Source: JAGSOU01 sp049974865
GTDB taxonomy: Bacteria; Pseudomonadota; Alphaproteobacteria; Rhodobacterales; Rhodobacteraceae
Direction: 5' to 3'
Assembly (NCBI GenBank): GCA_049974865.1
Contig: JBNGCX010000073.1
Coordinates: 1-14,769, forward strand
Length of the DNA stretch: 14,769 nt
In this document: in pieces, positions 7,949 through 13,141 of the stretch
How positions within the stretch are numbered: the first letter of the stretch is position 1
How the letters are laid out: every line of letters begins with the position of its first letter
The notes under the pieces: model-generated
The model's database searches: none
The model's input: only the letters and a program-made list of their open reading frames with translations
Told to the model about the DNA's origin: nothing
Position numbers and translations under genes: made by a program

Positions 7949-8945
7949 CGCGCGGCCCTCCGGTGGCGGGGTCCCAGAAGCAGGCGGCGTCATGGCCCGG
8001 GCCCACGGGCACGCGCGCCGGATTTTCGCGTTCGCAACGCTCGAATGCCTGCGGGCAGCGGGCGCGGAAGGGGCAGGCGGCGGGTTCGGCCGACAGGATC
8101 GGCGGCTGGCCCTCGATCACCGCCAGCTTTTCTTCGCGCTCGCCCGAGACGCTGGGCACGGTTTTCAGCAGCGCGCGCGTGTAGGGATGCTGCGGGTTGG
8201 CGAACAGCTCGCGCACCGGGGCCTGTTCGACCACCTGGCCGCCATACATCACCATCACCCGGTCGGCGATGCCCGCGATCACGCCCAGGTCGTGGGTGAT
8301 CCAGATCACCGCCATGCCCAGCTTTTCGCGCAGGTCCTTCATCAGCTCTAGGATCTGGGCCTGGATGGTCACGTCGAGCGCGGTGGTCGGCTCGTCCGCG
8401 ATCAGCACCTCGGGGTCGCAGGCCAGCGCGATGGCGATCATCACCCGCTGCCGCATCCCGCCCGAGAACTGGTGCGGATAGTCGCCCAGCCGGCGCGCGG
8501 CATCGGGGATGCCCACCAGCTCCAGCAACTCCTGCGCGCGCTTGCGGGCGGCTTGCTTGTCCAGCCCCATGTGCTTGCGCAGCGGCTCCATCAACTGGTA
8601 GCCGACGGTGAAGACCGGGTTGAGCGAGGTCATCGGGTCCTGGAAAACGAAGCCGATCCGGGCGCCGCGCAGGGCGCGCAGCCGCTCTTCTCGGACCTTG
8701 AGCAGGTCCTCACCGCCGAACATCACCTGGCCCGCGCGCACCTCGGCCGGCGGCGAGGGCAGCAGCCCGATCAGGGACATCATCGTGACGGACTTGCCGG
8801 ACCCGCTTTCGCCCACGACGCCCAGCAATTCGCCGGGACGCAGGTCGAAACTCACGGAATTGACGGCATGAACTTCGCCCGACCGTGTGCGGAACACGGT
8901 CTTCAGGTCCTTGACGTCAAGGACGGGCACACCCCCATCGGGCAT
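7941..8945 (-). CDS. Peptide-type ABC importer, ATP-binding subunit (DppD/OppD-like)
   Basis: The 334-residue cytoplasmic ATPase is the first gene of the importer operon. It has Walker A GESGSGKSV (45-53), Q-loop FQDPMTSLNP (Q102), signature FSGGMRQRVMIAIAL (160-174), Walker B VLIADEP (180-186) and switch His in ITHDL (H218). The C-terminal cysteines C291, C297, C304 and C322 follow the C-x5-C-x6-C-x17-C arrangement known to hold a [4Fe-4S] cluster in studied D-type subunits. ATG 8945 is preceded by GGGGAGA at good distance. Starting the operon with the two ATPases instead of the binding protein is a less common order. Expression probably starts in the divergent region 8946-9284 shared with the M20 amidohydrolase. 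Confidence 0.95.
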   Translation of the reverse strand: MPDGGVPVLDVKDLKTVFRTRSGEVHAVNSVSFDLRPGELLGVVGESGSGKSVTMMSLIGLLPSPPAEVRAGQVMFGGEDLLKVREERLRALRGARIGFVFQDPMTSLNPVFTVGYQLMEPLRKHMGLDKQAARKRAQELLELVGIPDAARRLGDYPHQFSGGMRQRVMIAIALACDPEVLIADEPTTALDVTIQAQILELMKDLREKLGMAVIWITHDLGVIAGIADRVMVMYGGQVVEQAPVRELFANPQHPYTRALLKTVPSVSGEREEKLAVIEGQPPILSAEPAACPFRARCPQAFERCERENPARVPVGPGHDAACFWDPATGGPRDV

Positions 8946-9284
8946 GAGATCTCCCCAAGCTTTTGTTTTTATTCGCGCTTTTTTGACGTCAGGGGTGATC
9001 CCAACGCCGCGTTTTGCAGAAGTGTTACCAAGATTCGCGCATGCGGCAAGAGTTTACTCGGGGGCAGCGCGGAAATTTTGACCAAACGGTTAGCGGAACG
9101 GCATTCCCGCTTGACCTCTGCCCGATGCGGCATCACCTTTTGCCCAAAAGCGCGGGCGCGCACGGCGTGTCGTTTGCATCAACCCATTGAAATGCAACGA
9201 CCTTCGCCGGGGGTGCGCCTCGCCGCTGTCCCAGAGCCACCCCTTCAGCGCCCGTTTGCGGGCCGCCAGATCACGGAGTCACCG
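8946..9284. promoter_or_regulatory. Divergent regulatory region between importer operon and M20 amidohydrolase
   Basis: This 339-bp gap is visibly richer in A+T than the surrounding genes and contains no gene I can support. A CTTGAC-type -35 for the rightward gene lies at 9111-9116 (TTGACC), with only a poor -10 about 17 nt on. Three small symmetric sequences could be operators: the palindrome TGACGTCA at 8984-8991, TGACC-N4-GGTTA (one mismatch) at 9079-9092, and TTGCAT-N12-ATGCAA at 9174-9197. The first lies close to the expected leftward start and the other two on the rightward side. An A-rich leader (AATAAAAACAAAAG on the minus strand) runs into the first ATPase gene. No regulator gene is adjacent. 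Confidence 0.55.
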
Positions 9285-10451
9285 ATGCCAGTCAAGAACC
9301 GTTTCGCCGAATTGCAGGATGAGATCACCGAGTGGCGGCGGGATTTCCACGAACACCCCGAGATCCTGTTCGACACCAAGCGCACCGGCGCCCGCGTGGC
9401 CGAGCTGCTGCGCGAATTCGGCTGCGACGAGGTGGTCGAGGGCATCGCCGAGACCGGCGTCGTGGGTGTGATCAAGGGCAAGACCGACAGCTCGGGCAAG
9501 GTGCTTGGGCTGCGGGCCGACATGGACGCGCTGCCGATCCTCGAGGCAACGGGGGTCGAGTATGCCTCCAAGACGCCGGGCGCGATGCATGCCTGCGGCC
9601 ATGACGGGCACACGGCCATGCTGCTGGGTGCCGCGAAATACCTGGCCGAGACCCGCAATTTCGACGGCACGGCGGTGGTCATCTTCCAGCCCGCCGAGGA
9701 AGGCGGCGGCGGTGGCAAGGTGATGTGCGACGAGGGGCTCATGGAACGTTTCGGCATCCAGGAGGTCTACGGCATGCACAACTGGCCCGGCCGCCCCACG
9801 GGCAGCTTCGCCATCCGGCCCGGGCCGTTCTTCGCCGCCGCCGACCAGTTCGAGATCGAGATCGAGGGCAAGGGCGGCCACGCCGCCAAGCCGCACGAGA
9901 CGGTGGACAGCACCGTGGTGGCCAGCCACACGGTGATCGCGCTGCAGACCATCGCCAGCCGCAATGTCGACCCGGTGGAGCAGGTGGTGGTCTCGGTCAC
10001 CTCGTTCGAAACCTCGTCCAAGGCGCATAACGTGATCCCGCAAAGGGTGACGCTGCGCGGCACGGTGCGCACGCTGAACGCCGATGTGCGCGACCTGGCC
10101 CAGAAGCGCCTGACCGAGATCGTCGAGGGCACGGCGGCCATGTTCGGCGCGGTGGCGCGGGTGAACTACGAGCGCGGCTACCCGGTGATGGTCAATTCCG
10201 AGGCGCAGACCGATTTCGCCGCCGAGGTGGCGCGCGCCGTCGCGGGCGACTGCGACGAGGACGCGCCGCTGATCATGGGCGGAGAGGATTTCGCCTATAT
10301 GCTGGAGGAGCGTCCGGGCGCCTATATCCTGGTGGGCAACGGCGACACCGCGCCGGTGCATCACCCGGAATACAACTTCAACGACGACGCCATCCCGGCG
10401 GGCTGTTCCTGGTGGGCCGAGATCGTCGAGCGCCGCATGCCCGCGGCCTGA
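9285..10451 (+). CDS. M20 family amidohydrolase (hippurate hydrolase / N-acyl-amino-acid amidohydrolase type)
   Basis: The 388-residue cytoplasmic metal-dependent enzyme hydrolyses an amide bond in N-acylated amino acids or similar compounds. Motifs in order are WRRDFHEHPEILFDTKRT (17-34), GLRADMDALPI (75-85), MHACGHDGHT (101-110, with C104 and H106 as likely metal ligands), QPAEEGG (E138/E139), HNWP (H165), and GKGGHAAKPH (dimerisation-domain His199). MGGEDFAYMLE (331-341) and VHHPEYNFND (H360 region) follow. The length fits the family. ATG 9285 follows CGGAG; the open frame extending upstream covers the regulatory region and has no family similarity. It is transcribed away from a peptide-type importer, which suggests that it processes an imported substrate. 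The exact acyl group and amino acid cannot be told; hippurate, N-acetyl amino acids and auxin conjugates are all known for this family. Confidence 0.93.
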   Translation: MPVKNRFAELQDEITEWRRDFHEHPEILFDTKRTGARVAELLREFGCDEVVEGIAETGVVGVIKGKTDSSGKVLGLRADMDALPILEATGVEYASKTPGAMHACGHDGHTAMLLGAAKYLAETRNFDGTAVVIFQPAEEGGGGGKVMCDEGLMERFGIQEVYGMHNWPGRPTGSFAIRPGPFFAAADQFEIEIEGKGGHAAKPHETVDSTVVASHTVIALQTIASRNVDPVEQVVVSVTSFETSSKAHNVIPQRVTLRGTVRTLNADVRDLAQKRLTEIVEGTAAMFGAVARVNYERGYPVMVNSEAQTDFAAEVARAVAGDCDEDAPLIMGGEDFAYMLEERPGAYILVGNGDTAPVHHPEYNFNDDAIPAGCSWWAEIVERRMPAA

Positions 10452-10467
10452 GTGCGCGTTGACCTTA

Positions 10468-10518
10468 GGGCGGCGCCGGGGCAGGGAAGGGGTGACCTTT
10501 CCTCAGCCGGGGCCGCCC
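10468..10518 (+). promoter_or_regulatory. Long-armed hairpin abutting the amidotransferase start codon
   Basis: Most of the 68-bp gap before the amidotransferase gene can fold. The inner stem is AGGGAAGG, loop GGTGA, CCTTTCCT (8 bp, one G-T). The outer stem pairs GGGCGGC at 10468-10474 with GCCGCCC at 10512-10518, and the next two bases can also pair after one mismatch. The outer 3' arm ends 1 nt before ATG 10520 and would cover the place of the ribosome site. High GC makes chance pairing likely, so a regulatory role is only a suggestion. Confidence 0.35.
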
Positions 10519-10519
10519 G

Positions 10520-11260
10520 ATGAAACCCTTCCTGATCCTCCAGCTCCGCCCCGAGGCCGAGGCCGCCGATGATGAATACGCGGCCTTCCTGCGCAAGGGC
10601 GGGCTGGCCCCCGACCAGGCCCACCGCATTAGGCTGGATATCGAGGATATCCCCGTGGGCTTGTCGCTGGACGCCTATTCCGGCGTGATCGTCGGCGGCG
10701 GCCCGGGCTGCGTCAGCGACGCGCCCGAGGAAAAATCGCCGGTCGAGGCCCGCATCGAGGCCGCGGTGATGGGGCTGATGCCCGAGATCACGGCGCGCGA
10801 TGTCCCCTACCTGGGCTGCTGCTACGGCATCGGCGTTCTGGCCCATCACCTGGGCGGCGAGGTCTCCAAGGCCCGCTATGGCGAGCCGGTGGGCACCTCG
10901 CGCTGTCGCCTGACGGATGCCGGCGCGGCCGACCCGCTGCTGGCGGGCGCGCCGGCGGAATTCGACGCCTTCGTCGGCCACAAGGAGGCGGTGCAGGCGC
11001 TGCCGCCGGGCTGCGTGCAGTTGCTGAGTTCCGAGGCCTGCCCCTACCAGATGATCCGCTTCCGCCAGAACGTCTATGCCACCCAGTTCCACCCCGAGGC
11101 CGACAGCGCCGGGTTCGAGACCCGCATCCGCATCTACCGCCACAAGGGCTATTTCCCGCCCGAGGATGCCGAGCGGCTGATCGCCATGTGCCGCGCGGCG
11201 GACGTGCACCGTCCCGAGGCGATCCTGCGGAATTTCGTGAAAAGATACTCTGCGGGCTGA
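10520..11260 (+). CDS. Free-standing class I glutamine amidotransferase (GMP-synthase-type domain)
   Basis: The 246-residue protein is a lone class I glutamine amidotransferase domain. SGVIVGGGPGCVSD (54-67) is the oxyanion-strand region, YLGCCYGIG (97-105) the nucleophile elbow with C101, and YATQFHPEAD (186-195) supplies H191 and E193 of the triad. It should release ammonia from glutamine or act on a gamma-glutamyl amide, but it has no synthetase domain and no obvious acceptor partner nearby. The elbow has Gly where Gln or His is usual (G-x-C-x-G-x-Q/H). It starts 68 bp after the M20 gene in the same direction and may share its transcript. The ribosome site is weak and lies within a potential hairpin. 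The name GMP synthase should be avoided, because the ATP-pyrophosphatase half is absent. Confidence 0.86.
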   Translation: MKPFLILQLRPEAEAADDEYAAFLRKGGLAPDQAHRIRLDIEDIPVGLSLDAYSGVIVGGGPGCVSDAPEEKSPVEARIEAAVMGLMPEITARDVPYLGCCYGIGVLAHHLGGEVSKARYGEPVGTSRCRLTDAGAADPLLAGAPAEFDAFVGHKEAVQALPPGCVQLLSSEACPYQMIRFRQNVYATQFHPEADSAGFETRIRIYRHKGYFPPEDAERLIAMCRAADVHRPEAILRNFVKRYSAG

Positions 11261-11456
11261 AAGCCGGCTTTGGCCGTCGCGGGGAGTCTCCGGCAGATCG
11301 CCGAAATGGGCCCTATGCCCGTGGTTCTGACCTCCGCCCGGGGCGCGCAGCGTTCCGGGCAGCGCCCGACCCGCCCCCCAAGGGCGGGCGCTTCTCGCCC
11401 ACCCCTCGGGACGGGCGCCGCCCTCTGTTCCAATAAAATGCCGTCGAAGGCCCTCG
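11261..11456. other. Non-coding gap between converging genes
   Basis: This 196-bp gap separates the amidotransferase and moaA, which converge. It holds several GC-rich small hairpins, the clearest being CCCGCCC-CCCAA-GGGCGGG at 11370-11388. A palindrome, AAAGCCGGCTTT (11260-11271), sits directly at the amidotransferase stop. On the minus strand, ATTTTATT follows a weak GCC/GGC stem just after the moaA stop. One or more may end transcription, but none is a textbook intrinsic terminator. I see no gene here. Confidence 0.4.
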
Positions 11457-12464
11457 TCAGCCGCCCGTATGGCTCATGTGGCGCGAGACCTGGCCGTCGG
11501 CGCGCTGGCGCGAATAGTCGAAATCATGGCCTTTGGGTTTCAGCCCGATCGCCTTGTGGATGGCCTCGACCAGCGGCTTGTCGTCCTCGGGATGGGCGCG
11601 CAGCGGCTCGCGCAGGTCGGCCCTGTCCTCCTGCCCGAGGCACATGTACAGTTCGCCGGTGCAGGTCATCCGCACGCGGTTGCAGCTCTCGCAGAAATTG
11701 TGGGAAAGCGGGGTGATGAAGCCGATCTTCTGGCCCGTCTCCTCCAGCCGCACATAGCGCGCGGGCCCGCCCGAGCGTTCGGCCAGATCGGTGACGCTGT
11801 ATTCCGCCTCCAGCCGGTCGCGCACGTCGCGCACCGACCAGTATTGCCCGACCCGGTCCTCGTTGCCGAGATCCCCCATCGGCATGACCTCGATGAAGGT
11901 CAGGTCGATGTCGCGGCCGGCGCACCAGCGCACGATGTCGAACAGCTCATCCTCGTTGAAGCCCTTGAGCGCCACCACGTTGATCTTGACGCGCAACCCG
12001 GCCTTCTGCGCCGCGTCGATGCCCCGCATGACCTGCGGCAGCCGGCCCCAGCGCGTGACGCGGGCGAATTTCTCTTCGTCCAGCGTGTCCAGCGACACGT
12101 TCACCCGGCGCACCCCGGCGGCATAGAGCTGATCGGCGAAGCGTTCCAGCTGCGAGCCGTTGGTGGTCAGCGTCAGTTCTTTCAGCGCGCCGGAGTCGAG
12201 GTGGCGGGACATCGACTCGAAGAAGGTCATGATCCCCTTGCGCACCAGCGGTTCGCCGCCGGTGATCCGCAGCTTTTCCACGCCCAGCCCGATGAAGGTC
12301 GAGCACATCCGGTCCAGCTCTTCCAGCGTCAGAAGCTCTTTCTTCGGCAGGAAGGTCATGTTCTCGGCCATGCAATAGACGCAGCGGAAATCGCACCGGT
12401 CGGTGACCGATACGCGCAGATAGGTGATGGCGCGGGCGAAGGGATCGATAAGCTGCGGTGTCAT
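11457..12464 (-). CDS. moaA: GTP 3',8-cyclase MoaA (molybdenum cofactor biosynthesis)
   Basis: The 335-residue radical-SAM enzyme catalyses the first step of molybdenum cofactor synthesis, rearranging GTP to 3',8-cyclo-GTP, which MoaC then converts to cyclic pyranopterin monophosphate. The N-terminal cluster motif is CDFRCVYC (C24, C28, C31). The GTP-binding C-terminal cluster uses C258, C261 and C275 (FCESCNRVRMTCTGELYMC). ITGGEPL (67-73) is the SAM-binding GGE motif. The chain ends in the conserved Gly-Gly pair that enters the active site. ATG 12464 gives the normal family start and length; the longer open frame upstream is proline-rich non-coding sequence. No Shine-Dalgarno sequence precedes this ATG, and a candidate -10 lies 7 nt ahead, so the mRNA may be leaderless. 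No other mo gene is adjacent. Confidence 0.97.
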   Translation of the reverse strand: MTPQLIDPFARAITYLRVSVTDRCDFRCVYCMAENMTFLPKKELLTLEELDRMCSTFIGLGVEKLRITGGEPLVRKGIMTFFESMSRHLDSGALKELTLTTNGSQLERFADQLYAAGVRRVNVSLDTLDEEKFARVTRWGRLPQVMRGIDAAQKAGLRVKINVVALKGFNEDELFDIVRWCAGRDIDLTFIEVMPMGDLGNEDRVGQYWSVRDVRDRLEAEYSVTDLAERSGGPARYVRLEETGQKIGFITPLSHNFCESCNRVRMTCTGELYMCLGQEDRADLREPLRAHPEDDKPLVEAIHKAIGLKPKGHDFDYSRQRADGQVSRHMSHTGG

Positions 12465-12471
12465 AGGGCAG

Positions 12472-12500
12472 AAAGTAGGGGCGGAAGGCCCCTTCGGCAA
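12472..12500 (-). promoter_or_regulatory. Candidate moaA promoter placing transcription start at the ATG
   Basis: On the minus strand TTGCCG (12500-12495) and TACTTT (12477-12472) are separated by 17 nt. The -10 box ends 7 nt before the moaA ATG, so transcription would begin at or within a base or two of the start codon. Box matches are moderate. The absence of any purine-rich ribosome site before the ATG supports a leaderless message. Confidence 0.4.
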
Positions 12501-12516
12501 GCCTGATTTGCCGTCG

Positions 12517-12545
12517 TTGAACGGCGCAGGGCGCGGGGCTAGGCT
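12517..12545 (+). promoter_or_regulatory. Candidate promoter of the small lipoprotein gene
   Basis: TTGAAC (12517-12522) and TAGGCT (12540-12545) are 17 nt apart, predicting a start near 12552 and a leader of about 20 nt ahead of ATG 12573. It stands back to back with the moaA candidate; the two -35 boxes are 16 bp apart in a 108-bp divergent gap. Both boxes are weak matches. Confidence 0.3.
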
Positions 12546-12572
12546 GGGGAAAGGCAGCGAAAGGGGCGGCAG

Positions 12573-13070
12573 ATGAGGATCGCAGGGCAGGGTGCGCAGG
12601 TGGTTTTGGGGCTGGCGCTGTGCGTGGCGCTGGCCGGGTGCGACACCGGCGTGGCAGGGCTGTTTCAACCGCCCGGGGCGCCCCCTGCGGCCGAAACGTC
12701 GCCCGCCGACGGCGCAGAGGCCGGCCCGCCGCTGTCGGCGCTGGCGGCCGACGCGGCGGAGGGGGCGGATGCGACCGCCGGGGTCGAGCCCGCCGCCACC
12801 CCCCCGTCCGGCGGCCCCGAGCGCGAGCTGGGGCGCACCATCGCCACGCTGGGCGATGCGACCGATCCGGGTCTCTGGGCCAAGACGCCGCTGGTGGCGG
12901 CGGCGCAGCCGGGGCGGCTGGTCTACCCCGCGAACGGCAATTCCGTGCAGGTCGAACTGCGCCCGCTGGCGGGCGATCCGGGGGCGGGCACGCAGGTCTC
13001 TCTGGCCGCCTTCCGCGCGCTGGGCGCGCCGCTGACGGGCCTGCCGGAACTGATCGTGCTGGGCCGCTAG
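12573..13070 (+). CDS. Small lipoprotein of unknown function
   Basis: The 165-residue protein begins with a lipoprotein signal: hydrophobic segment, lipobox LAGC, lipidated C23 followed by Asp. Asp at +2 retains lipoproteins in the inner membrane in Escherichia coli; whether that holds here is not known. Residues about 30-83 are a low-complexity Ala/Pro/Gly/Glu linker. A compact conserved-looking C-terminal part (about 84-165) contains LGRTIATLGDATDPGLW, LVYPANGNSVQVELRP and QVSLAAFRALG. I recall similar rhodobacterial proteins carrying the name D-galactarate dehydratase. Nothing here resembles that roughly 500-residue enzyme, so I would not transfer the name. It is divergent from moaA and 71 bp ahead of the acyl-CoA synthetase, which has its own promoter. 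The GGGG ribosome site is modest. Confidence 0.75.
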   Translation: MRIAGQGAQVVLGLALCVALAGCDTGVAGLFQPPGAPPAAETSPADGAEAGPPLSALAADAAEGADATAGVEPAATPPSGGPERELGRTIATLGDATDPGLWAKTPLVAAAQPGRLVYPANGNSVQVELRPLAGDPGAGTQVSLAAFRALGAPLTGLPELIVLGR

Positions 13071-13079
13071 GCCGGTTGC

Positions 13080-13108
13080 TTGACAGTCGCCCCGCGCGCG
13101 CCGACAAC
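13080..13108 (+). promoter_or_regulatory. Sigma-70-type promoter of the acyl-CoA synthetase gene
   Basis: A perfect -35 TTGACA (13080-13085, within CTTGACA) is followed after 17 nt by GACAAC (13103-13108), which keeps three of six -10 consensus bases. The start site should fall near 13115, leaving a leader of about 27 nt with a strong ribosome site GGGAGGAG before ATG 13142. This is the best promoter-like sequence in the window. Confidence 0.6.
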
Positions 13109-13122
13109 TGAACGCGTGTTCA
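13109..13122 (+). promoter_or_regulatory. Candidate operator TGAAC-N4-GTTCA over the transcription start
   Basis: TGAACGCGTGTTCA has perfect 5-bp inverted arms around four bases. It begins directly after the -10 box and covers the expected transcription start of the acyl-CoA synthetase gene, an ideal place for a repressor. The geometry suits TetR- or MarR-like dimers, many of which control acyl-CoA metabolism. No regulator gene is visible in the window, so its identity is open. Confidence 0.45.
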
Positions 13123-13141
13123 TTTCCAAGGGAGGAGACGG

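Noticed and set aside
8969..9163. A 64-codon minus-strand frame inside the divergent regulatory region
   Set aside because: It has no ribosome site and no motif, and it covers the promoter and candidate operator sequences. It is most likely chance.
10520..11260. GMP synthase (guaA)
   Set aside because: Only the amidotransferase domain is present. The ATP-pyrophosphatase and dimerisation domains needed for GMP synthesis are missing.
12465..12572. Molybdenum cofactor riboswitch before moaA
   Set aside because: The gap is only 108 bp, is shared with a divergent gene, and has just small hairpins. The candidate promoter leaves no leader in which a riboswitch could form.
13109..13122. SOS (LexA) box reading of the GAAC...GTTC sequence
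   Set aside because: The alphaproteobacterial LexA site is a direct repeat, GTTC-N7-GTTC. Here the half-sites are inverted and only four bases apart.
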